Assembly: GCA_963773625.1 (NCBI GenBank)
Contig: CAVZCJ010000002.1
Span: 1 to 64,000 of the forward strand
DNA: 64,000 nt
Direction of reading: 5' to 3'
From: DATARH01 sp963773625
GTDB taxonomy: Bacteria > Pseudomonadota > Alphaproteobacteria > ATCC43930 > CGMCC-115725
Below, piece by piece: positions 8,693 to 15,780 of this stretch. The notes beneath the pieces are model-generated. The model was not told the origin of the DNA. It worked only from the letters and a program-made list of their open reading frames with translations, and made no database searches. A program made the position numbers and the translations under genes. Every line of letters starts with the position of its first letter. Position 1 is the first letter of the stretch.

Positions 8693-9268
8693 TTACCTCC
8701 CTTCCGCGAGATGCTGCTCGCCCTCAGCCTGCTTGGGTTCGGTGACATAGATCCTGCCGGTCATGGTGTGATGGCCAATGCCGCAGAATTCATTGCAGAT
8801 AATCCCAAATTCGCCGCTTTGAGTGGGCGTCAATGTCAGCACATGCTCGTAACCAGGATGGACTTGGACGTTGATATTGACGGGTTGCAGCGAAAAGCCG
8901 TGCAGCCAGTCAACTGACGAGAGGTGAATTCGATAGCTAACGCCCTTCTCAAGCTCGAGTATCGGCCACCACTGCCACAGCCGCCCGAGTAGATAAACAT
9001 CGGTGCCAGCCGGCGGCTTCACGACGGGCAAGCCTTGCTCTTCCCGCACCGTGTACTTCTTGGCGAAGCTTTCCACTTTCGCCTCATAGACCGAGGGAGC
9101 GATACGATAAGCCTCCTTGTTCAGATTCTGCTGTCCGATGAAGTGCCAGGCGATCATGAATCCGAACATGAAGACGCCCCACAGAAACGCGACGATGATC
9201 CATACCAATTCGACTTTTTCGATCGGCTCGCGCCACCAAATTCGCTGTTCGGGCGGTGTGACGGACAT
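8693..9268 (-). CDS. Heme-copper oxidoreductase subunit II with intact CuA site
   Basis: A 191-residue subunit with a single N-terminal membrane helix (about 21-43) and a periplasmic cupredoxin domain. CuA ligands are all present: H123 in DWLHGFS, then C158, E160, C162, H166 and M169 in CNEFCGIGHHTM. The short length and single helix match ba3/B-family subunit II or NorS-type subunits rather than the longer aa3 CoxB. It should accept electrons from a soluble donor in the periplasm. Its last codons contain the ribosome-binding site of subunit I, so the two are translationally coupled. Confidence 0.9.
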   Translation of the reverse strand: MSVTPPEQRIWWREPIEKVELVWIIVAFLWGVFMFGFMIAWHFIGQQNLNKEAYRIAPSVYEAKVESFAKKYTVREEQGLPVVKPPAGTDVYLLGRLWQWWPILELEKGVSYRIHLSSVDWLHGFSLQPVNINVQVHPGYEHVLTLTPTQSGEFGIICNEFCGIGHHTMTGRIYVTEPKQAEGEQHLAEGR

Positions 9269-9327
9269 ATGATTCCTCCGTCGTTAGATGCTGGGCTGCT
9301 AGTGTCCGCTTTCGATTCGGTCTGGTT

Positions 9328-9504
9328 TCATTTCGCAAGGGGAACGGAGGCGACCTCCATGATTCCCCATATGAGGTAGAGAACGGTTGGCAACGTCACG
9401 CCTAGAAAAAGTAGCAGAAACGGATTATCGAGAACCCGCTGCATCATTGGGACGCGCTCCGGATTTTGAATTGTCTCTCCAGCGTTGGGCTCTGTGGTTG
9501 GCAT
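9328..9504 (-). CDS. Small single-helix subunit (IIa-like) opening the heme-copper operon
   Basis: A 58-residue peptide with a polar N-terminus and one strong membrane helix (about residues 30-51, FLLLFLGVTLPTVLYLIWGI). Small helix subunits of this type occur with ba3-type oxidases and B-family enzymes. An upstream start at 9615 is possible but would cross the inverted repeat. ATG 9504 has AGAAAGG upstream and leaves room for a promoter. It lies 59 bases before subunit II and is the first gene of the operon. Confidence 0.65.
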   Translation of the reverse strand: MPTTEPNAGETIQNPERVPMMQRVLDNPFLLLFLGVTLPTVLYLIWGIMEVASVPLAK

Positions 9505-9562
9505 CACTCTGCCTTTCTCTAAATCGGATAAAGCAGTATCTTCTATACACCTTTCGCTTAGC

Positions 9563-9585
9563 GTCTTTTGACAAAAGTCAAAGAC
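9563..9585. promoter_or_regulatory. FNR/Dnr/NnrR-type operator in divergent promoter region
   Basis: A perfect inverted repeat TTGAC-AAAA-GTCAA (9568-9581) is extended by flanking GTC and GAC with one extra T on the left arm. The spacing TTGAY-N4-RTCAA is that of CRP/FNR-superfamily sites (FNR, FixK, Dnr, NnrR). Its centre is about 70 bases upstream of ATG 9504 on the minus strand and about 58 bases upstream of ATG 9633 on the plus strand. It could therefore serve both the heme-copper operon and the thioredoxin-like gene. It does not resemble the 11-1-11 NsrR site. Confidence 0.6.
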
Positions 9586-9632
9586 TGTGTCGTTCGGGCG
9601 ATATCCACTTTGCACTCCCTACCGGAGAGCCC

Positions 9633-10055
9633 ATGTTGCACCGCAGTACATTCTACGGAATTGTCGGGAGCGCCGTAATTATTGCGGCCATGGCGGCCGC
9701 GATCGCGTCTCATAAGGTTCCGGATTCGCATCGTCCACAGGTCACGTTGTTGTATGTCGGTGCTGAAGACTGTGCACCATGCCGCGAGTGGCAGCAGCAC
9801 GAAAAGCTGGCGTTCAGCGCCTCCGCTGAGTTCGCGCGTCTCGAGTACCGCGAAATCAAGTCGCCGACGTTGTTCAATTTACTCAAGGACGAGAACTGGC
9901 CCGAGGACTTGCGCCGCTATCGCGATCTACTCGGGCCTAATGCGGGCGTGCCGCTTTGGCTCGTGATTGCCGATGAGCAGGTTATTCAACGCGGAATGGG
10001 ACCGAGCCAATGGCACTCCGATGTGCTGCCAAAAATCAATAAGCTGGTGCGCTAA
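9633..10055 (+). CDS. Membrane-anchored thioredoxin-like protein (CAPC)
   Basis: A 140-residue thioredoxin-fold protein. An N-terminal hydrophobic segment (about residues 9-26) anchors it or acts as a signal, and the redox motif reads EDCAPCREW near residue 50. It would act in the periplasm as a thiol reductant or oxidant, possibly in heme or copper-site maturation for the divergent operon. A longer frame starts at 9387, but ATG 9633 has GGAGAG upstream and gives the natural signal-anchor start. The stop overlaps the convergent nsrR stop by a few bases. A degenerate copy of its last 53 bases occurs at 10591-10643. Confidence 0.75.
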   Translation: MLHRSTFYGIVGSAVIIAAMAAAIASHKVPDSHRPQVTLLYVGAEDCAPCREWQQHEKLAFSASAEFARLEYREIKSPTLFNLLKDENWPEDLRRYRDLLGPNAGVPLWLVIADEQVIQRGMGPSQWHSDVLPKINKLVR

Positions 10056-10557
10056 GAGCGTGCACGCGCAACACGGCTACGCCGCTGGGCGGGCCGCGAG
10101 ATTTGTGCTGTCGCCCTGCCGTTTGGATTGAAGGACAATAATTTCCGAAGTGGGGCGCGCGGACGTGCAAGGTCCGCCAAGGTGCAGCCGTCAAGGGCCG
10201 AAAGGAACGCGTCGCGTGCCTTGGAAAGCACACCGCGCAGCGCGCAGCTCGGAAAAATCGGGCAAGACGCACCATCAGGAGAAAAGCAAGGCACCAGCGC
10301 CATGTCGGGTTCGGTGCGTCGCACGACCTCGCCGATCACAATGTCCTGCGGCCGTCGCGCAAGGCGCAAGCCCCGCCCTTGCCGCGCACCGTCTGTACGT
10401 ATCCAGCAAGACCGAGCTGATGCGCCACCTTCATCAGGTGGTTCTTGGAGATTCCATAAGCCTTGGCGACCTCCGCGATGGTGGCGAGCCCGTCGTCCTT
10501 AAGCGCGAGGAACATGAGCACGCGCAATGAGAAGTCCGTGTAGACCGTCAGGCGCAC
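10052..10557 (-). CDS. nsrR: Rrf2-family NO-sensing repressor NsrR (one frameshift)
   Basis: Transcription factor of about 165 residues. NsrR binds an Fe-S cluster that reacts with NO and thereby relieves repression of NO-detoxification genes. The N-terminus MRLTVYTDFSLRVLM and helix ISKNHLMKVAHQLG are close to known NsrR. The C-terminal half has the three cluster Cys in PCF-x8-CPIFPSC followed by LADL. The two halves are in different frames: V-R-G-K-G-G reads through and the next frame continues GLRLARRPQDIVIGEVVRRTEP. Adding one G to the G-run near 10373 restores the frame, so sequence error is likely. Start is GTG 10557 with GGAAGGAG upstream. Confidence 0.86.
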
Positions 10558-10590
10558 GTCAGTCTCCTTCCTTTTGCAGGGTCTGACACC

Positions 10591-10643
10591 CAGCCAGTGG
10601 CGCTCCGATGTGCTGCCAAAAATCAGTAGGCTGCTGCGCTAAG
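10591..10643 (+). repeat. Degenerate direct copy of the 3' end of the thioredoxin-like gene
   Basis: This stretch matches 10004-10056 at 47 of 53 positions, including the central ATGTGCTGCCAAAAATCA and the GCGCTAAG end. The two copies flank nsrR in the same orientation. It codes for nothing on its own. It looks like the scar of a segmental duplication or of nsrR insertion. The rest of 10559-10832 shows no gene. Confidence 0.8.
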
Positions 10644-10832
10644 CTCCGCAAATTGGAGTTCAATCTCTTGCGATCAGCGGACTTCAGAGATAGTGCGGAC
10701 TTGATGTCGCCGATCACTTCCGCTCCCCACGTGGGCGGAGCGACAGTGAACCTCTGGAGCCGGCCGAGTGGTGAGCCGCACCGAGCCCTCCGGCCTCGAC
10801 CTCGAACCAAGATAACTCGCCAGCAAAACCCT

Positions 10833-11312
10833 TCAGGATAATCCGCCGTGCGCCCCAAGTACGCCAGCGCCGATGGCGAATGCTGAGATAATGAAGGCTA
10901 CCGCGTGAAGTTCTATCGCCACCGTGAAGGCGCGATCCTTGTTGCGTAGAGCGAATTCGTGGAAGAGTCGATGAATCGCGAGCGGTTCCAGCACGTAGAT
11001 CATAAGCGCGAATAGCATCCAGACGACGACCATGAGGTCTAGCCACCAGAACGACGCATATTGGAAGCGATTCCAAGCATCGAGCTTCGTCAGCATGTAG
11101 GCGCCGGACAGGCCGACGAGCAGGATCGAAATGCGGGCCTGAAACGCGAAACGTCGTTCGAACGCCTCGAAGCTCGCTACCGCGTCCTTCGCATTGGGCA
11201 GTCCGCGAGCGTGGGGCAAAACAATCGTCGTCACAACGGCCAAGCCGCCGATCCAGTGAACCAAGGCCAGGACATGAATTGCACGGATCAGTGCGTGATC
11301 ATCGATTAGCAT
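10833..11312 (-). CDS. Four-helix membrane protein, CopD-like
   Basis: A protein of about 159 residues with four predicted membrane helices. It has several membrane-located His: IHVLALVHWIGG near the N-terminus, LPHARG, AIHRLFHEF and ELHAVAF. The pattern H-x6-H-W-x-G-G resembles the CopD / DUF2269-like membrane families, some of which bind heme or copper. ATG 11312 is preferred to GTG 11327 because a GGAG lies 9 bases upstream. It is upstream of nsrR in the same direction, separated by 275 bases. A link to the NO/heme-copper cluster is suggested only by position. Confidence 0.65.
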   Translation of the reverse strand: MLIDDHALIRAIHVLALVHWIGGLAVVTTIVLPHARGLPNAKDAVASFEAFERRFAFQARISILLVGLSGAYMLTKLDAWNRFQYASFWWLDLMVVVWMLFALMIYVLEPLAIHRLFHEFALRNKDRAFTVAIELHAVAFIISAFAIGAGVLGAHGGLS

Positions 11313-11541
11313 CGATCGAAGCTCCACAAACTGGGCTTAGCCTGTCAAGCAAGCGTGCCTTCCTTGTCGGCGCCCGGTGCTTTAGGCGCTCCTCAGCTTA
11401 TCCCGCCGTGTGCTGTCAAAAGAAGTTTGCGCGAATGCATCTGGAAAGGGGTTGCGCTGATCGGTTGAACCGCCCCCAGATAACGGACATTCGTCTGATG
11501 GGGTGGCACGTTCATTGGTGCCAACACCAGCGACCAACCTC

Positions 11542-11934
11542 TCACGCGATGGGATTACGGTCCGCCTCGCGCATGATGGCTGTGATCCCAACAAGGCGCC
11601 CCGCCTCATCGGGGATGGCAATGAGCGCGACATCGAGCGTTACGCGCGTGCCATCCCGTCGCAATCCCTCCACATCGAGCACGTGGTCGGGCCGGTAGCT
11701 CAGCAAGCCAGTCGCCATTACGCGCCGGAAGTTGCGCCAATGGTCGGCGCGCTCCTCCTCTGGAACCACGAGGTCGAGGGTCTGCCCGATCGCTTGACCT
11801 GCGCTGTGGCCGAAAATGTGCTCGGCGGTCTCGTTCCAGTCGCGAATGACCCCCTCGCGGTCCGCCGAAACGATCGCATGCGGGCCCGGCGCGAGCGCGG
11901 CTTGCGCGATGGCTCGTTCGCTTGCTGATAACAT
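11542..11934 (-). CDS. Single PAS-domain protein
   Basis: A 130-residue protein that is essentially one PAS domain (HAIVSADREGVIRDWN, AEHIFGHSAGQAIGQ, RRDGTRVTLDVAL). It has no kinase, GGDEF or DNA-binding output. It may bind heme, flavin or another small ligand, or act by protein contact. GGGGAG lies 8 bases before ATG 11934. It is on the same strand as the CopD-like gene, with 229 bases between them. The 11313-11541 gap shows nothing definite. Confidence 0.75.
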   Translation of the reverse strand: MLSASERAIAQAALAPGPHAIVSADREGVIRDWNETAEHIFGHSAGQAIGQTLDLVVPEEERADHWRNFRRVMATGLLSYRPDHVLDVEGLRRDGTRVTLDVALIAIPDEAGRLVGITAIMREADRNPIA

Positions 11935-12609
11935 GGCGAGTTCTCCCCGTTGCGCGAGCAGTGCACATGCGGGTCAGATCGCGCATCCTATAGCACGCTG
12001 GCAACGCCTGAGTCATCGTCGATATGCGGCCAGTAACCATCGTTTGAAGGATGATGGCACTAAACCGCAGCAAACACCCATCGGTATCGTTTCGTATTTC
12101 GTGCGCTCCGCTTGGTCGTCCGAATGTCTCAGTTAGGTCACGAACGTCTTTCCAGCATGCGTCGGCGACTTCCGCTTTGCGCCTGAAAGCCGACATTCGC
12201 TTGCACTGCACCAAGTGACGCGAATGGGATGGACCGGCCGCGCTCCCGCCTCCAACGGCTCTGAGAGTGAGCCGGGGGCTGTTCAGGAGAAGGAGCACCA
12301 CCATGCCTCGCGAACGGCTGCGACAGGCGGTGGGGCACGGCAAAGGAACTCGACGAGCCGCCGAAGGTTCTGGGCGGTTGCGGTGGTTCTGGGCGGTTGG
12401 GGTGAGCAACACCTCGTCCCTGACGCCGCTCAAGCCTCGCAGTCGACGTCGGTCGAGCCTGAGGATGCGCGTCATATGCGCAAATCGCATCTCTTGGGCA
12501 GAAAGCCAAATGCTATGCACACGCTTCTCTACGCCGCTCTGCCACTTTTTGTCGGGACGATTTCGGTCTTTGCGCAGGCGCCAGCGGCGCTGCTGCGGTG
12601 CGAGATGCG
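11935..12609. other. Gene-poor stretch with a repeat copy and one weak signal-peptide ORF
   Basis: No convincing gene is visible across about 670 bases. Bases near 12160-12200 (TTCCGCTTTG ... AAAGC paired around GCCTG) resemble the dispersed repeat seen elsewhere from 12 to 17 kb. A plus-strand ORF at 12515-12658 begins with a plausible secretion signal (MHTLLYAALPLFVGT). It runs out of frame into the fabF-like remnant and is likely debris. Confidence 0.4.
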
Positions 12610-12992
12610 CAAGTGGACCTCACTGATGAGATCGCGCTTCAAACGGCAACGATCGTAGGCACTGGGACAGGGGGACAGAACTCGGTTGACAACTCTACTA
12701 CAAATTCTACGGACAACATGCACCACGCATACATCCGCTGACTATCCCGCGGTTGATGATCAATGCCGCGGTCAGCCAGATTACAATAAATCTTGGCGTC
12801 AAAGGGCCGTCCTATACGATTGCGTCCGCGTGCGCCTCTGGCACGCACGCGATTGGCCAAGCCTTCCAATTAGTGAGGACCGGACAGGTTCCAATCGCCC
12901 TGGCAGGCGGCTCCGAAGCCTGCCGCACCGTCGGCTCCATCAAGTGCTGGGAGGCATTGAGGGTGCTGAGCGCCGACACATGCCGGCCGTTC
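12610..12992 (+). pseudogene. Truncated beta-ketoacyl-ACP synthase (FabF/KAS II-like) fragment
   Basis: The translation shows KAS II signatures: IVGTGTGGQN, HPLTIPRLMINAAVSQI, and the nucleophile-Cys motif TIASACASGTHAIGQA, then ALAGGSEA and ADTCRPF. The catalytic His residues that follow in intact enzymes are absent, because the sequence ends at CRPF and runs directly into a dispersed repeat. The N-terminal third is also missing, and there is a frame change near 12720. It is a non-functional remnant, about 130 codons of a normal 410 or more. Confidence 0.75.
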
Positions 12993-13004
12993 TGCCCGCC
13001 GTCT

Positions 13005-13100
13005 GAAATGGGTCATTTTCGACCGATCGACGATGTCTGCGCGATGTCCGCTTTTCCTCCGAAAGCGACCGGATCGCTGCGTCACGCTAAATGACGCTAT
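13005..13100. repeat. Dispersed intergenic repeat copy (GTCCGCTTT...AAAGCGAC type)
   Basis: The segment contains GGGTCATTTTCGACCG, then ATGTCCGCTTTTCC and a near-complementary GAAAGCGACCGG. Similar blocks with GGGTCAT, (A)TGTCCGCTT and AAAGCG(G)AC elements occur at about 13782-13880, 14985-15070, 15456-15500 and 16930-17000. This is the kind of non-coding repeat abundant in Bradyrhizobium-like genomes. It lies exactly at the truncation end of the fabF fragment. Confidence 0.6.
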
Positions 13101-13235
13101 GGGCCACCTTCAGACTCATGCATGGCAACATGGGCGCAAAAGAAAAGACCGCAGTTCTTTGATGATCTGACGCGGCCGCTTCGCTTCTACGAAACCACAC
13201 CAGACGTTATGCGGCGAACTTAAAGATTCACGTGA

Positions 13236-13667
13236 CTAGTGGGGCACAAGATTAAGGGGATGCCGATCATGCCGCGACACAGCCTTTGAAGCGCGCTTGA
13301 CGAAAGTCGCTTTGCGTTTTGCGCTCTTCGCATGCGGAGCCTGCTGATCATGCCGGAACACAGCCTTTGAAGCGCGCTTGGCGAAAGTCACTTTGCCTCT
13401 TGCGCTCTTCGCATGAGGAGTTTGTTGTTCTGTTAAAGGCGGCTGGTCTACGGGCAGAGAGGGAGCCATAACCGCGTGGCATGCTGCGGACATCAGATCC
13501 TTGTGGGACACAAGACACTGAAACACTCGTTCACGGTCGGGGATGGCGTCCTGGCAAAACTGAAATGCGTCATTCATGCACGCTTGCTGTCCATCCTGAG
13601 TTTGCGCAAGCGCGACCGTGGTCCCGTTCAAGGCGATAACAACGACGAGCATGATTCGCTGCTTCAA
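13236..13667 (-). CDS. Secreted Cys-rich small protein with tandem basic repeats
   Basis: A 143-residue protein with a clear Sec signal peptide (MKQRIMLVVVIALNG ... ALAQ). It has a four-Cys domain (QQACMNDAFQFCQDAIPD ... VFQCLVSHKDLMSAACHAVM) of a type common in Bradyrhizobium-like genomes. The C-terminal third consists of two copies of a basic repeat (PHAKSA-K/R-x-K-x-TF-x-KRASKAV-x-RHD). In DNA this is an 81-base tandem repeat (13266-13339 and 13347-13419). Function is unknown. A secreted or periplasmic basic protein is all that can be said. Confidence 0.7.
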   Translation of the reverse strand: MKQRIMLVVVIALNGTTVALAQTQDGQQACMNDAFQFCQDAIPDRERVFQCLVSHKDLMSAACHAVMAPSLPVDQPPLTEQQTPHAKSARGKVTFAKRASKAVFRHDQQAPHAKSAKRKATFVKRASKAVSRHDRHPLNLVPH

Positions 13668-13781
13668 AGAGGGCCCTCCCTTCGCTGTACAGCCATATCG
13701 ACCTCCCCAGCGGTAATCCGAGGGCCACGAGATTATGGTTCACCGGGCACAGAGTTTATCGAGGCCGCTCATGTTGGCTCG

Positions 13782-13885
13782 GGGTCATTAGCTGCCGCGG
13801 CCAGTTCAAGCTGGCATGTCCGCTTTAACCCCAAACGCGGCCGCGACAATCGCCGACGGGCGCGTCCGCTTCGGGCCAATAAGCG
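13782..13885. repeat. Dispersed repeat copy
   Basis: It starts with GGGTCATTAGCTGCCGCGG (13782-13800), identical over 19 bases to 15456-15474. ATGTCCGCTT follows 34 bases later here and 33 bases later in the other copy. A second half carries GCGTCCGCTTCGGGCC. It lies between the Cys-rich gene and the solute-binding protein gene and contains no ORF of note. Confidence 0.65.
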
Positions 13886-13899
13886 ACATCGCTGATCGG

Positions 13900-14886
13900 T
13901 TATTCAATCACCTCGTCGGCGCGATCGAGCAGGGTCGTTGGCGGGTTAAGGCCAATTGTTTTGGCCGCTTTAAGATTGATCATAAGCTCGTATTTGGTCG
14001 GGGCTTGCACCGGCAGATCAGCCGCCTTTTCACCTTTCAGGATGCGATCTACGTAGCCCGCCGCGCGGCGATAGTCGTCCACTACCTCGTGCCCATAGGA
14101 GGTCAGGCCACCGGCCCTGACGTAATACGGTTGAGCGTAAACGGCAGGCAGTTTGTGCCTGTCCGCTGCCGCTACAATGACTTCGGGATGGTTTGCTCCG
14201 AACTGATTTGCTGTCACAATCAGCCCGCCGTTACCGACTTGCGCGAACGAGGCCACATCGCGCTCGATCTGATCGGCATCCCGTAGGTCGATTGCGGTCA
14301 ACTCTGTGCCGACCGACCCCACGGTCTGAATAGCCGCAAACTGGCCAATGCCGGCAGCTATGGTCGGATCGCGCAGTACAGCCACCCGCATCACGGTCGG
14401 CGCAATCTCCTTCAGAAGCTGGAGCCATTTCGCGGCCAGCGCATACTCAAAGACTATGAAGCCAGTGATATTGCCGCCGGGCCGGGCCAGGCTCACGACC
14501 ATGCCTGAACCAACAGGATCGACGACGTTGACGAAAACGATCGGTACCGTCCGGGTCACCTGCTGGAGCCCTGCCACCAGCGGGCTGGTCGCAGTCAATA
14601 CGACATCCGGTGCGAGCGCGATCAATTCAGCCCCATACTTTCGAGCGCGTTCAAGATCGCTTCCAGCCCAGCGCACATCGATCTGAAGGTTGTCGCCTTC
14701 GGTCCACCCGAATTGCCTTAGTGCTTGCTGGAAGGCCTCGAGGCGGGATTGTCCCATCGGATCCTCAGCGAGAAGGTTCATAAGCACTCCGACGTGCTTC
14801 TTGCTTGAACGTTCCCGCGCACGCGCGACGAACGGCCAGCCAACAGCTGCACCGCAGAGAAACGAGATAAACTCGCGCCGTCTCAT
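13900..14886 (-). CDS. ABC transporter substrate-binding protein (ABC_sub_bind/TrpX type)
   Basis: A 328-residue periplasmic binding protein. It has an Arg-rich leader with a hydrophobic core (MRRREFISFLCGAAVGWPF), compatible with Tat or Sec export. The fold segments VGVLMN, GDNLQIDVRWA, DVVLTATSPLVAGLQQ, IVFVNVVDPVGSG and GGNITGF are typical of the PF04392 family. This family is heavily expanded in Bradyrhizobiaceae. Members are usually orphans without cognate permeases, as here. The ligand is unknown; aromatic amino acids are bound in some relatives. The reading frame is intact. Confidence 0.88.
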   Translation of the reverse strand: MRRREFISFLCGAAVGWPFVARARERSSKKHVGVLMNLLAEDPMGQSRLEAFQQALRQFGWTEGDNLQIDVRWAGSDLERARKYGAELIALAPDVVLTATSPLVAGLQQVTRTVPIVFVNVVDPVGSGMVVSLARPGGNITGFIVFEYALAAKWLQLLKEIAPTVMRVAVLRDPTIAAGIGQFAAIQTVGSVGTELTAIDLRDADQIERDVASFAQVGNGGLIVTANQFGANHPEVIVAAADRHKLPAVYAQPYYVRAGGLTSYGHEVVDDYRRAAGYVDRILKGEKAADLPVQAPTKYELMINLKAAKTIGLNPPTTLLDRADEVIE

Positions 14887-14939
14887 TGCCTACTCCCAAG
14901 GCTCGGGGCAGGGCACCGTCTAACCGACACTAGCACGCC

Positions 14940-15110
14940 GGTTTTCGCTCAACACTAGCGCGCCGTGTGGCCTGCAAATGTCGCCTTTGGGTCATGAACG
15001 TCGATTTTGACGCACCTCGCCCTCGTCCGCTTTACCCCCCGATAGCGACCAAACGGCGGACATCGAGCGAGGTCGCAGAAGGGCCAGACTCGGACATAAG
15101 GGTAGCGCCG
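14940..15110. repeat. Dispersed repeat block
   Basis: This block carries GGGTCATGAACGTCGATTTTGAC and TCGTCCGCTTTACCCCCC, then GATAGCGACCAAACGGCGGACATCGAGCGAGG. These are the same elements as the other copies but longer. The partly complementary TCCGCTT and AAACGGCGGACA suggest a structured element. It carries no coding potential. Confidence 0.55.
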
Positions 15111-15137
15111 AGCTATTCGCGGTTATAGATTTGTATC

Positions 15138-15425
15138 ATGGCAAGCGAAGACGAATTAGTTCGTTATCTCACTTTGCAGTTTCTTGATTGGATTGCAGAG
15201 AATCCAAGGACGTACGGAGACGTCATCGATGCATGGCGCACTTCGTGCCCGCGTCTGCCGGTCTGGGAAGAAGCGATAGCTAATGGCTTAGTCCGCAGGA
15301 CTAACGGCGCATCGATGCGAGAAGCAAAGGTCGAAATCACGGACAAGGGCAGGCAGGCGCTAAAGACTGCCCATGTTCCGCCTACTGCGACCTTCGTTAG
15401 CAGGAAGTCGGTCAGGCCAAATTAA
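15138..15425 (+). CDS. Small hypothetical protein, possible winged-helix fold
   Basis: A 95-residue soluble protein. The arrangement of helices followed by VWEEAIANGLVRR, a basic turn and KVEITDKGRQALKTA looks like a winged-helix domain ending in the usual 'T-x-K-G-x-x-A-L' strand-helix. Similar short proteins are common near mobile elements in rhizobia. There is no recognisable Shine-Dalgarno. Function is unknown. Confidence 0.5.
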   Translation: MASEDELVRYLTLQFLDWIAENPRTYGDVIDAWRTSCPRLPVWEEAIANGLVRRTNGASMREAKVEITDKGRQALKTAHVPPTATFVSRKSVRPN

Positions 15426-15780
15426 AAAAACTCTCTATTACAAAACCGACGCTATGGGTCATTAGCTGCCGCGGCGCGGTTAAATTGGATGTCCGCTTCT
15501 CTAATCGGCCGTTTGGGGTCAAGCACTTTCAGACTATCCACCATCACAGTGTCGATGTCGCTCACGGGCTCGCGCTTCTCTTCGGAATCGGCACCAAGGC
15601 CCTTCCATCATGGGATCCGAGGACGAGGTGGAACAATCTTTACCGCGGCCTTGCCGTCTGACGAACGGCAGGTCCAAGCGGACATGCGAACTCACCTCAT
15701 CCATCGTCCCGCGAGGGACATCGTTCCACCGCTCTGTGGAGCTCGAGTTTCCTTCTATTGGATTTGATCCTGCGCGGCTT
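15426..15780. other. Non-coding stretch with a repeat copy
   Basis: The first 80 bases hold a repeat copy (GGGTCATTAGCTGCCGCGG at 15456-15474, TGTCCGCTT at 15490-15498). The remainder shows one short plus-strand open frame without recognisable domains or ribosome site. I see no IS110 end structure; such elements often lack terminal inverted repeats. Confidence 0.45.

Noticed and set aside
10558..10640. NsrR operator of the 11-1-11 type next to nsrR
   Set aside because: No AAGATGCATTT-like half-site pair could be found there or in 9505-9632.
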